In this document: piece after piece, positions 40,937-48,742 of the stretch
Layout of the letters: every line of letters starts with the position of its first letter
How positions within the stretch are numbered: the first letter of the stretch is position 1
NCBI RefSeq assembly: GCF_000720325.1
Contig: NZ_JOJM01000055.1
Coordinates: forward strand, 1 to 55,062
Direction of reading: 5' to 3'
DNA from: Streptomyces sp. NRRL B-1347
GTDB lineage: Bacteria > Actinomycetota > Actinomycetes > Streptomycetales > Streptomycetaceae
Length of the DNA: 55,062 bases
Notes under the pieces: model-generated
What the model was told of the DNA's origin: nothing
Databases searched by the model: none
What the model saw: only the letters and a program-made list of their open reading frames with translations
Program-made: the position numbers and the translations under genes

Positions 40937-41946
40937 GGGCCGGGACCGGCCGTGCCGCCTGCCACCACGGCGAGATCCTCCAGGGCGTGTTCCTCGACGA
41001 GCGCGGGCGGCGCGTCGCGGGCCTGGTCACGCTGCCGCTCGCCGGGCTCGGCACCCGCGCGGAGTTCACCCGCCGCCACGACACCGAGGACGTGACGGTG
41101 GTCCCGGCCGACCGGACCAAGGCGCTGCGCGCCGCCACGTACGCCCTCGCCGAGTGCGCGACGCACAGCCAAGTACCCCTGTGCGGCGGTGAATTGCGGC
41201 TCCACGGGGACATCCCCGTCGGTCTCGGCATGGGCTCGTCCAGCAGTGACGTGATCGCGGCCGTGCGCGCGGTCGCCGACGCGTTCGGGGTGCGCCTCGC
41301 GCCGGAGGCGGTCGCGCGGCTCGCGGTGCGCGCCGAGCGCGCGTCGGACCCGCTGATGCTGGACGGCCGCGCCCTGCTGTTCGCCCAGCGCGAGGGCCGC
41401 GTCCTGGAGGACCTCGGCGCGGCGCTGCCGCCCGCGGTCGTCGTCGGCTGCGCGCTCGGCGGCGGCAGGCCGGTGGACACCCTCGCGCTGCCCGCCCCCG
41501 CCGACGCGGACGCCGCCGACGTGCCCGGCTACGAGCACCTTCGGGACCTGTTGCGCCGCGCCGTCGCCGCCGCCGATCCCGTGCTGCTCGGCCACGTCGC
41601 CACCGAGAGCGCGCGGCTTCGCCAACGCGTCCTGCCGCACGCGGAGTTCACCGAGCTCACCGCAGTCGCGGGCCGCGTCGGCGCGGTCGGCGTGCAGATC
41701 GCCCACAGCGGCAGCGTGGCGGGCCTGCTCTTCGACCCCGCGGCGCAGGACCTGCGCGGCCGGGTGCGCGGCTGCCGCCGGGCCCTGGCGGCCGCGGGCA
41801 TCCCCACCACCCACACCTTCCACACCACCGCCACCACGCGTGCGACCACGAGCGAGGAGCCCCCGCATGGACGAGCACATCGCGGAAGCGATCGGCCGCC
41901 CCGACCTGATACGTGTAGCCGACGGGTTCATCTGCCTGCGCTTTGA
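40933..41946 (+). CDS. GHMP-family small-molecule kinase (threonine/homoserine-kinase-like)
   Basis: A 337-aa protein with a GTG start in a 4-base overlap. The GHMP signature PVGLGMGSSSSDVIAA (95-110) forms the ATP loop. The N-terminal HHGEILQGVF recalls the HGEWIQG start of the PduX-type L-threonine kinase branch, and the C-terminal GAVGVQIAHSGSVAGLLF is the third GHMP motif. It probably phosphorylates a hydroxyl of an amino acid, which would activate it for the PLP enzyme encoded next. The last 80 bases overlap the following gene, so the C-terminal 27 residues (Arg/Pro-rich) are encoded over its start; they may be dispensable. Confidence 0.82.
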   Translation: MRAGTGRAACHHGEILQGVFLDERGRRVAGLVTLPLAGLGTRAEFTRRHDTEDVTVVPADRTKALRAATYALAECATHSQVPLCGGELRLHGDIPVGLGMGSSSSDVIAAVRAVADAFGVRLAPEAVARLAVRAERASDPLMLDGRALLFAQREGRVLEDLGAALPPAVVVGCALGGGRPVDTLALPAPADADAADVPGYEHLRDLLRRAVAAADPVLLGHVATESARLRQRVLPHAEFTELTAVAGRVGAVGVQIAHSGSVAGLLFDPAAQDLRGRVRGCRRALAAAGIPTTHTFHTTATTRATTSEEPPHGRAHRGSDRPPRPDTCSRRVHLPAL

Positions 41947-42916
41947 GACCATGAAGGTGGTGTCGGCCCTCGCGGCCGTGCGCCACCTCCTGGACACCGG
42001 CGCGGTGCGCCGCGGCGACACGCTGCTCGACAGTTCGAGCGGCATCTACGCCTACGCGCTCGCCCTCGCCTGCCACCGCTACGGCATGGGCTGCCACATC
42101 GTCGGCTCCACCACCGTCGACCGCACCCTGCGCACCCAACTGGCCGTGCTCGGCGCCCGCGTGGAGCAGATGCCGCCGAGCGACGACCTCAAGCTGGACC
42201 AGAAGCGGCGCGTCGCCCGCGTCCAGGAGATCCTGCGCGCACACCCCGAGTACTTCTGGATGCGGCAGTACCACGACGACATCCACTACCTCGGCTACGA
42301 GGCGATCGCGGACCGCGTCTGCGAGGAGACCGGCGCCGACGGCGGCCTGAACCTCGTCGGCGGCGTCGGCTCCGGCGCCTCGACCGGTGCCCTGGCCCGC
42401 TACTGCCGGGCCCGCCGCCCGGACGTGCGGCTCGTGGGCGTGCAGCCCTTCGGCAGCGTCACCTTCGGCAGCGAGCACGTCGCCGACCCGGAGATCATCA
42501 TCGCCGGGATCGGCAGCTCCATCCCGTTCGCCAACGTCTCCCACGCGGCGTACGACACCGTGCACTGGCTGTCCTTCGACACCGCGCTCGCCGGGAGCGT
42601 GGACCTGCTGCGGCGGCACGCGCTCTTCGCGGGCCTGTCCACCGGCGCCGCGTACGCGGCGGCGCGCTGGGAGCACGCCCAGGACCCCGGCCGCACCACC
42701 GTGTTCATCGCCGCCGACACCGGCCACCGCTACGTGGACACGGTCTTCGCCCGGCACGCGCAGGCGGCCCCGCTGGCGTCCCTCGCGCCGCGCACCGTCA
42801 CGTCCCCGGACGAACTCGCGCTGCCCTGGGCACGGATGGAGTGGTCCGGCGCGGCGGCCCCGGCCCCCGCCCTGCCGGGAACAGAGTCCGCGCGGGCGCC
42901 GTTGCAGCGGACGTAG
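41867..42916 (+). CDS. Cysteine-synthase-family PLP-dependent enzyme
   Basis: A 349-aa fold-type II PLP enzyme with GAGGAG 7 bases before the ATG. The Schiff-base lysine is Lys30 in FETMKVVSA, and the phosphate-binding Gly loop is GGVGSGAST (165-173). The substrate loop usually written SGNTG reads SSSGIYAYA here, losing the Asn that grips the alpha-carboxylate, so it is not a housekeeping CysK. By analogy with SbnA-type enzymes it may replace a phosphate on an amino acid (produced by the GHMP kinase) with an amine or other nucleophile to form a diamino-acid-like unit. That reaction is inference from gene order. Confidence 0.85.
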   Translation: MDEHIAEAIGRPDLIRVADGFICLRFETMKVVSALAAVRHLLDTGAVRRGDTLLDSSSGIYAYALALACHRYGMGCHIVGSTTVDRTLRTQLAVLGARVEQMPPSDDLKLDQKRRVARVQEILRAHPEYFWMRQYHDDIHYLGYEAIADRVCEETGADGGLNLVGGVGSGASTGALARYCRARRPDVRLVGVQPFGSVTFGSEHVADPEIIIAGIGSSIPFANVSHAAYDTVHWLSFDTALAGSVDLLRRHALFAGLSTGAAYAAARWEHAQDPGRTTVFIAADTGHRYVDTVFARHAQAAPLASLAPRTVTSPDELALPWARMEWSGAAAPAPALPGTESARAPLQRT

Positions 42917-42939
42917 AGATCGTTTCGGGCCGGGGGGGC

Positions 42940-43842
42940 GTGGTGGAGCACGAGGAGGGCGACGTCACCGCGTACGCCGTGGACGCCGTGCGGCGGCTCG
43001 TCGCCGTGGACGCGGCGCACGGCGCCCGCGCCGCCGTGCCGCTGGTGCGCGCGGCCCTGAGGGGCCTGCCCGACACGGCGGGGCGCGCGGACAGCGACCG
43101 CGTCGCCGCCCTCGCCGAGCTGTACGAGGTCGCCGGGTGGATCCTGTTCGACGCGGGCCACTACCGGCGGGCGCACCGGCTCAACGCCCGCGCGCTCGCC
43201 CTCGCGGAGCGGTGCGGCGACCGCTGGACGGCCCGGCTCACGCTCCTGAACGACAGCATGCTCCTGGCCCACACCGGGCGCCCCCGCGCCGCGCTCGCCG
43301 CCGCCGCCCGCGCGCGGGGGCCGCGGCCGCTGCCGCCGCGCGTGGCGAGCCTCGTCCTGATCCGCGAGGCGCACGCGACCGCGCTGCTCGGCGCCCGCAG
43401 CGAGCCGCGCGCGCTCCTCGCCGGGGCCCGGAGCCTGTTCCTCGACGGCGTCTCGCGGCACGACCCGCCGTGGACGTGGTGGCTCGACGAGTGGGAGCTG
43501 CTCGGCCACCGCGGCTGGGTCCTCGCCCGGCTCGGCCACACCGACCGGGCCCTGCCCGCGCTGCACCGCGCCGCCACCGCGCCCGGCCCCTCCTACCGGC
43601 ACCTGTTCACCGCCCAGCTGCTCGCGGCCCTGGTCCGGGCCGGGGCCTGGCGGGACGCGGAGCGGCTCGTCGCGGACCTCGCGCCGCGCGCCCGCGGCAT
43701 CGGCTCCGCGCGCACCACCGAGGTCCTCGGGCGGATCGCGCGCCATCTGCGGGCGCCGGGCACCGCGCCCCTGGCCCTGCGCGACGCCGCCGTGTTCCTC
43801 CTGGAGTCGCTGCACGCTACCGGTCCTGCTCGTCGTCCATGA
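42940..43842 (+). CDS. TPR-like helical protein, possibly a regulator remnant
   Basis: A 300-aa protein. I take the GTG at 42940, after a G-run, 24 bases beyond the PLP-enzyme stop. The sequence is all helical with TPR-like pairs (RVAALAELYEVAGWILFDAGHYRRAHRLNARALALAER; LLGHRGWVLARLGHTDRALPALHRAATA). It resembles the C-terminal sensor half of streptomycete XRE-type regulators but has no helix-turn-helix. It is the last gene of the operon and overlaps the convergent FHA gene by 26 bases. It may be an assembly or sensory protein for the pathway; the function is unknown. Confidence 0.7.
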   Translation: MVEHEEGDVTAYAVDAVRRLVAVDAAHGARAAVPLVRAALRGLPDTAGRADSDRVAALAELYEVAGWILFDAGHYRRAHRLNARALALAERCGDRWTARLTLLNDSMLLAHTGRPRAALAAAARARGPRPLPPRVASLVLIREAHATALLGARSEPRALLAGARSLFLDGVSRHDPPWTWWLDEWELLGHRGWVLARLGHTDRALPALHRAATAPGPSYRHLFTAQLLAALVRAGAWRDAERLVADLAPRARGIGSARTTEVLGRIARHLRAPGTAPLALRDAAVFLLESLHATGPARRP

Positions 43843-44590
43843 GGCCGAGGTCGGGCGGCACCAGCGTCGTGGACTCCACCAGACCCTTGAGCAGGTTGTG
43901 CAGCAGACTGTTGTCGGACGGGCGTCCCACCGACGTGTCGTGCAGGAGCGGGTACGGAAAGCCGCTGTCGTGCAGCCTGCGCCGCACGGCCTCGATCCGG
44001 TACTCGATCCTGCGCTCCCCCCAGTGCTCGTCGGGGCGCAGATAGGCGAGCTGCTTGGCCGCCCTGGGGTACGTGAGCGGGCGCGGGCCCTCCTCGTACA
44101 GCAGGTACTCCTGGCCGAGGACGACGAGCAGCAGCCGCTCCTCGTCGGACAGCGGCCACCGCTTGGGCGGCACGGTGCCGTCGCGGCGGCGGCAGACCGG
44201 GCCCAGGTCGTCGTGGCCCGTGACGTACAGCTCGACCAGGTGCTCGCGGTAGCCGGAGCCGCGCACGAACAGCGGGGTGTAGCCCGGCGCGAGCGGCACC
44301 GGCTCGGTGCTGGTGTGCATCATCCGGCCGCGCGGCAGGCGCAGCAGCTGCTGCCCGGTGTTGCGCAGCCACCAGCTGCGGTCGCGGTACGTCAGTTCGC
44401 CGTGGCGGCGGCTCACCATCAGGTCGTGCTCGCCGACGCCGAGGTCGACGTCGGGCTCGTCGCCGCGCCCGAACCGCACGGTCAGGCCGGGCCGCGGCGG
44501 GGCCTGGAGGTCACCGGTGACGGTGCGCGCGTGCAGGGTGCCCGGCGGCGCGGGCGCGACGCCGCGCGCAAGGCTCGCAGGACCGTTCAT
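43817..44590 (-). CDS. FHA-domain protein with C-terminal winged-helix-like region
   Basis: A 257-aa soluble protein with AAGGAGGAGG 5 bases before the ATG. The FHA domain spans about 20-110, with the phosphothreonine-binding core FGRGDEPDVDLGVGEHDLMVSRRHGEL (Arg42, Ser60, His63) and Asn77. The second half (PLSDEERLLLVVLGQEYL..YPRAAKQLAYLRPDEHWGERRIEYRIEAVRRRL) looks like a DNA-binding-type helical fold. FHA domains read threonine phosphorylation. The Ser/Thr kinase gene ends upstream on the same strand, 128 bases away, so this is a natural effector of that kinase. Confidence 0.87.
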   Translation of the reverse strand: MNGPASLARGVAPAPPGTLHARTVTGDLQAPPRPGLTVRFGRGDEPDVDLGVGEHDLMVSRRHGELTYRDRSWWLRNTGQQLLRLPRGRMMHTSTEPVPLAPGYTPLFVRGSGYREHLVELYVTGHDDLGPVCRRRDGTVPPKRWPLSDEERLLLVVLGQEYLLYEEGPRPLTYPRAAKQLAYLRPDEHWGERRIEYRIEAVRRRLHDSGFPYPLLHDTSVGRPSDNSLLHNLLKGLVESTTLVPPDLGLMDDEQDR

Positions 44591-44656
44591 GAGCGCCTCC
44601 TCCTTGACCGCGGTGCCCGCCAGTGTGCTCCGCCGGATACGGGACCCGTCCCGGGA

Positions 44657-44695
44657 GCGCCCCTAAGGGGCGCGGGGAACTGCGCGACCAGCCAC
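44657..44695 (-). repeat. Streptomyces intergenic repeat with GCGCCCC hairpin (variant B)
   Basis: GCGCCCC-TAA-GGGGCGC (44657-44673) is followed by GGGGAACTGCGCGACCAGCC and AC. On the minus strand it begins GTGGCTGGTCGCGC, like the copy at 2279 but with the short linker. It lies between the kinase stop and the FHA start on the same strand, where it could terminate kinase mRNA. Confidence 0.8.
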
Positions 44696-44717
44696 AGACG
44701 GCCCGCAGAAGAAGCGT

Positions 44718-46646
44718 TCAGCGAACCTCGGCGACCGCCGCCGCGGCCAAGCGCAGCGCAAGACGGCGCAGCCGATCCTGGGAGGGGTCGCCGCCGACGG
44801 TGACATTGAGGGTCTCGACGGCCCGCCCGCCGTCGCCGTCACCGCCGCCGCCATGGGCACGGTGCACCACGCGGACGCGGCACGTCCGCGGCCCCTCCGC
44901 GCCCGGCTCGACGACGGCGCGCCGCCCGCCGACACGGGTGAGCGTCCCGTCGCCCGCGTCCGGCGACGGGCCCTGGTCGAAGCGGAGTTCCAGCCAGAGG
45001 TCGCTGGTGGTGCTCGCCCACTCGCAGTCCCAGTTGCCGAAGCCGACGTCGGGGTCGCGGGCGTCGACGCCGGGGATGGCTTCGAGGGCCCGGGCGTCCA
45101 GGAGCGCGCAGGCGTCCTCGTGGACGAGGGAGCCGGGCGCGGCCTCGGGGCGGCGGGCGAGCGGCCCGTCGTTGAGCCGCCGCACGGCCACGCGGGTGGC
45201 GGCGTCGGCCATGGCGCACAGCCGCGCCGCGCCGCCGCGGGCGTCCGGCGCGGCGGACCCGCCGTCCTCCACGACGATGGTGACGTGCGCGTCGCGGTCG
45301 GTGGCCGGGAGCATCGTACGGACGCACTCGTCGCTGTCGCCCGACTCCTTGACGACGGCCACGCGGCCCTCGGTGCGGTGGGGCTGCGGGAGCCCGGAGC
45401 CGCCGCCCGTGTCGAAGTGGAACTGGACGTCCACGGGGTCGTCGCCGCCGGTGTCCACGAGGATGTCGCAGCGGTCGAAGTTGCCGTAGTGCCGGTCGAG
45501 TTCGGGCTCGCCGAAGCGCTTCAGGGCGGCCGGGTCCGCGAGCGCGCACGGGTCGAGGGTGCGGTGGTCGCCGAGGACCGGGGCCGTCCTCCGCCCGTCG
45601 CCACCGTCGCCGCCGTCACCGCCGTCCGGCCACAGCGGCGGCAGCCACACGGCGGCGGCGAGCGTCACCACGGCGACGGCCGCCACGATCACGAACTGCC
45701 GTGACCTGCCGGGCAGGACGATCCGGCCGGAGCTCTCGCTGTCCTGGCCGACCCCTTCGCCCTCGCCGTCGCCCCCCATGTCCCCGCGCGGCAGCGGCTC
45801 CTGGGGGCCCGCGATCCGGGCGAGGAGCCGGCCCGCCTCGGCGGCGGCGGGCCGGTTCTTCGGCGCGGGGTCGAGCATCGCGGGAAGGAGGTCACCGAGC
45901 GGGCCGAGGCCGGGGTCGAGGGCGACCTCGCCGCGTTCGGCCTGCCGCTCGGCGACGAACGGGTCGACGTCGCCGCCGGTGTGCGGGCGCGGCGGGCGGC
46001 CGGTGACCAGGGTGTGCAGCAGGGCGGCGAGGGAGAAGACGTCCGAGGCCGGTTCGGGGCGGCCCCGGACGACTTCGGGGGCGGCGTAGTCGGGGGTGTA
46101 GCTGAGCGTGCCGGGCGGGGTGATGGTCTCCTGCCCGCCGACCCGGTAGGCGGCGCCGAAGTCCGCGAGTTTGGCGAGGCCTTCGGGCGTGGTGACGACG
46201 TTGCCGGGCTTCACGTCGCCGTGCACGATGCCCTCGGCGTGCAGCGCGGCGAGCGCGGCCGCGACCTGGGCGCCGACGCGTGCGGCCCGCGGCGGCGCGA
46301 GCGGCGGCCGGTCCGCGAGGCTGCCCCCGGACACGTACTCCATGACCAGCCAGGACGCGGTCCTGCGGCGCGGCAGGGAGAAGCCGCCTTCGGGCAGCGT
46401 GAGCACGTCGTGCAGAGTGACGACATGGGGGTGGCTGAAGCGCGCGAGGGCGCGCGCCTCGGCTTCGATGCGGTCGAACTCCCGGCGGTCGGACCGGGTG
46501 CCGCGCCGGTCACGCCGCCGCAGCCGCTTGAGGATGACCTGGCGGGGCAGCCGCTGGTCGCGGGCGATCCACACCTCGCCCATGCCCCCGTGGAAGGGGC
46601 CGCGCACCAGTCGGTAGCGCCCGCCGACCGTCGTGCCCCGGCGCAC
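44718..46646 (-). CDS. Transmembrane Ser/Thr protein kinase (PknB type)
   Basis: A 642-aa protein. The start is a GTG with AGGGGAG 5 bases upstream; a TTG 20 codons earlier is less likely. The kinase domain (about 8-280) is complete: Gly-loop GPFHGGMGEV (16-25), Lys40 in VILKRL, HGDVKPGN (142-149, Asp144), DFG (162-164) and the APE-like AAPEVV. An acidic juxtamembrane linker leads to a single membrane helix (about 317-338). Outside it has a GGDGGDGGDG linker and a roughly 290-residue ectodomain with about seven Cys that resembles a duplicated lipoprotein-like fold (HRTLDPCALADPAAL and LVHEDACALLDARALEA). The duplication suggests ligand sensing at the cell surface. The FHA gene downstream is the likely partner. 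Confidence 0.93.
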   Translation of the reverse strand: MRRGTTVGGRYRLVRGPFHGGMGEVWIARDQRLPRQVILKRLRRRDRRGTRSDRREFDRIEAEARALARFSHPHVVTLHDVLTLPEGGFSLPRRRTASWLVMEYVSGGSLADRPPLAPPRAARVGAQVAAALAALHAEGIVHGDVKPGNVVTTPEGLAKLADFGAAYRVGGQETITPPGTLSYTPDYAAPEVVRGRPEPASDVFSLAALLHTLVTGRPPRPHTGGDVDPFVAERQAERGEVALDPGLGPLGDLLPAMLDPAPKNRPAAAEAGRLLARIAGPQEPLPRGDMGGDGEGEGVGQDSESSGRIVLPGRSRQFVIVAAVAVVTLAAAVWLPPLWPDGGDGGDGGDGRRTAPVLGDHRTLDPCALADPAALKRFGEPELDRHYGNFDRCDILVDTGGDDPVDVQFHFDTGGGSGLPQPHRTEGRVAVVKESGDSDECVRTMLPATDRDAHVTIVVEDGGSAAPDARGGAARLCAMADAATRVAVRRLNDGPLARRPEAAPGSLVHEDACALLDARALEAIPGVDARDPDVGFGNWDCEWASTTSDLWLELRFDQGPSPDAGDGTLTRVGGRRAVVEPGAEGPRTCRVRVVHRAHGGGGDGDGGRAVETLNVTVGGDPSQDRLRRLALRLAAAAVAEVR

Positions 46647-46764
46647 CCCTGCTCCCCTCAGCCGTGGTCCGGACTCCGCCGCCCGTCGCTGTCGGCCACG
46701 CGACAACCGAACCTACTGCGTGCGCGCGGCACGCCACAGGGCCTTCACGGGATGTCCGCGCACT

Positions 46765-46785
46765 GCCCCCGCGGCGCGCGGGGGC
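46765..46785 (-). terminator. GC hairpin after the second ABC transporter operon
   Basis: GCCCCCGCG-GCG-CGCGGGGGC is a perfect 9-bp stem lying 36 bases past the ATPase stop (46821) on the minus strand and before the kinase promoter. The position fits termination of the SBP-permease-ATPase transcript. Confidence 0.65.
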
Positions 46786-46820
46786 GGCGGACGGCGGGGG
46801 CGGCGACGGCGCGCGGCGCC

Positions 46821-47606
46821 TCAGCCCGGCTCCGCCGCCGGCTCCCGGTGGTCGAAGGCGATCAGCGGGTCGCCGGTCAGCGGATGGTCGACGACGGCCG
46901 CGCGGACGCCGAACACCTCGGCGAGCAGCGCGGGCGTGAGCACCTCGCGCGGCGGCCCGGAGGCGACGACGCGCCCGCCGTGCAGCACGTGCAGGCGGTC
47001 GCAGACCGACGCGGCCGCGTTGAGGTCGTGCAGGGACACCAGCGTGGTGCGCCCCTTGCCGCGCAGCAGCGCGAGCAGTTCCACCTGGTGGCGCACGTCG
47101 AGGTGGTTGGTCGGCTCGTCCAGTACGAGGACGTCGGGGGCCTGGGCGAAGGCGCGGGCCAGCAGGACGCGTTGGCGCTCGCCGCCGGACAGGGCCGCGA
47201 AGCGGCGCCCGGCCGCTTCGGCCATGCCGACCTCGGCGAGGGCGTGCGCGACGGTGTCCCGGTCGGCGGCGTCGTCCCCGGCGAAGGCCCGCTTGTAGGG
47301 GGTGCGTCCCATGGCGACGACCTCGCGCACGGTCAGCTCGACGTCCGCGCCCCGCTCCTGCGGGAGGGCGGCGACGTGCCGGGCCGATCGGGCGGGGGTC
47401 AGCTCGCGCAGATCGGTGCCGGACAGGAGCACCCGGCCCGCCACGGGCCGCAGATGGCGGTAGACGGTGCGCAGGAGCGTCGACTTGCCGCTGCCGTTCG
47501 GGCCGACGAGCCCGGTGATCTGCCCCTCGGCGGCGACGAGGTGCGCGCCCGCGACGACGGTGCGCCCGGCGTAGGCGACGGACAGGTCCTCGATGTCAAC
47601 GCGCAC
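46821..47606 (-). CDS. FecE/BtuD-like ABC transporter ATPase (second system)
   Basis: A 261-aa ATPase. The GTG at 47606 is chosen because AGGGGAG lies 6 bases upstream; a GTG 17 codons earlier has no such site. Walker A GPNGSGKST (35-43), Q-loop LPQERG, signature LSGGERQ, Walker B LVLDEPTNHLD and the switch His in SLHDLNAA are intact. It energises the FecCD permease encoded just upstream. It is clearly related to the ATPase at 38524 but is not a recent duplicate, because the flanking sequence differs throughout. Confidence 0.92.
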   Translation of the reverse strand: MRVDIEDLSVAYAGRTVVAGAHLVAAEGQITGLVGPNGSGKSTLLRTVYRHLRPVAGRVLLSGTDLRELTPARSARHVAALPQERGADVELTVREVVAMGRTPYKRAFAGDDAADRDTVAHALAEVGMAEAAGRRFAALSGGERQRVLLARAFAQAPDVLVLDEPTNHLDVRHQVELLALLRGKGRTTLVSLHDLNAAASVCDRLHVLHGGRVVASGPPREVLTPALLAEVFGVRAAVVDHPLTGDPLIAFDHREPAAEPG

Positions 47607-47666
47607 CGGTCGCTCCCCTCGCGTCCGTCTCCCGTACGTCTGCTGCGGTTTCGCCACGGCACACGG

Positions 47667-48740
47667 TCAACTCCCGTCCTTGAGGCGCCGGTCGAGCAGG
47701 AACAGCAGTGCCGGGGCGCCGATCAGCGAGGTGACGACGCCGACGGGCAGCTCCTGCGCGTCCATGGCGGTCCGGCACACGATGTCGACGACGACCATGA
47801 GGACGGCCCCGCCGAGCGCGGACAGCGGCAGCAGCCTGCGGTGGTCGTCGCCCACGAGGAGGCGACAGGTGTGCGGCACCATCAGGGCGACGAAGGCGAT
47901 CGCCCCGGACACCGCCACCAGGGAGCCGGTCAGGACGCTCGTCACGACGAACAGCTCCCGGCGCAGGCGTCCCACGCCGACGCCGAGCCCGGCGGCCGTC
48001 TCGTCGCCCATCAGGAGTGCGTTGAGGCTCCTGGCCCGCGCCTGGAGCAGTACCAGGGCGGCGGGAACGGTCACCGCGGGCACGGCGATCAGCTGCCACG
48101 TGGCTCCGCTGAGGCTGCCCATGAGCCAGAAGAGCACGCTGTGCGTCTGCTGTTCGTCCCCGGCCTGGAGCACCAGGTAGCTGGTGAAGCCGGAGAGGAA
48201 CTGGCCGATCGCGACCCCGGCGAGCACGAGCCGCAGCGGCGCGAAGCCGCCGCCGCGCCGGGCCACGGCCCACACCAGGGCGAAGGTCACCAGGGCACCG
48301 GCGAACGCGGCGCCGGAGAGCCCGAGCGCGCTGCCCGCGCCCGCCCCTAGGACGATCGCGGCGACGGCCCCGAGGGAGGCGCCGTTGGAGACCCCCAGCA
48401 GATACGGGTCGGCCAGCGGGTTGCGGACGAGCGCCTGCACGGCCGTGCCGACCAGGCCGAGCCCGGCACCGACGAGGGCGGCGAGCAGGGCGCGCGGCAC
48501 CCGCAGCTGCCACACGATGAGGTCGCTGGTCCCGGGCCGGGGCGCGGCGCCGGTCAGCCTGCGCGCGACGACGCCCCACACCTCGCCGGGCGGCAGCGAC
48601 GTCGAGCCCCAGGACACGGCCGCCGTGAGCGCCGCGAGGAGCAGCAGGGCGAGGCCCGCGGCGACGGGCCCGGCGGGCAGCACCCGCGCGTCGCCGTCGG
48701 CGCGGCCCGCCCGCTTCGCCCCGGTGCGCGGCCACGCCAC
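47667..48740 (-). CDS. FecCD-family ABC transporter permease (second system)
   Basis: A 357-aa protein with a GTG start 2 bases after the SBP stop, so translation is likely coupled. About ten membrane helices carry the FecCD signatures WQLRVPRALLAALVGAGLGLVGTAVQALVRNPLADPYLLGVSNGAS and AFVALMVPHTCRLLVGDDHRRLLPLSALGGA. A QELPVGVVTSLIGAPALLFLL end matches the family C-terminus. The substrate is set by the SBP and is probably a metal chelate, haem or cobalamin. Confidence 0.92.
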   Translation of the reverse strand: MAWPRTGAKRAGRADGDARVLPAGPVAAGLALLLLAALTAAVSWGSTSLPPGEVWGVVARRLTGAAPRPGTSDLIVWQLRVPRALLAALVGAGLGLVGTAVQALVRNPLADPYLLGVSNGASLGAVAAIVLGAGAGSALGLSGAAFAGALVTFALVWAVARRGGGFAPLRLVLAGVAIGQFLSGFTSYLVLQAGDEQQTHSVLFWLMGSLSGATWQLIAVPAVTVPAALVLLQARARSLNALLMGDETAAGLGVGVGRLRRELFVVTSVLTGSLVAVSGAIAFVALMVPHTCRLLVGDDHRRLLPLSALGGAVLMVVVDIVCRTAMDAQELPVGVVTSLIGAPALLFLLDRRLKDGS

Positions 48741-48742
48741 GG

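Noticed and set aside
44827..45640. GGDGGDGGDG-type runs as a minisatellite
   Set aside because: Only three units, in frame within the kinase linker; ordinary flexible linker coding.
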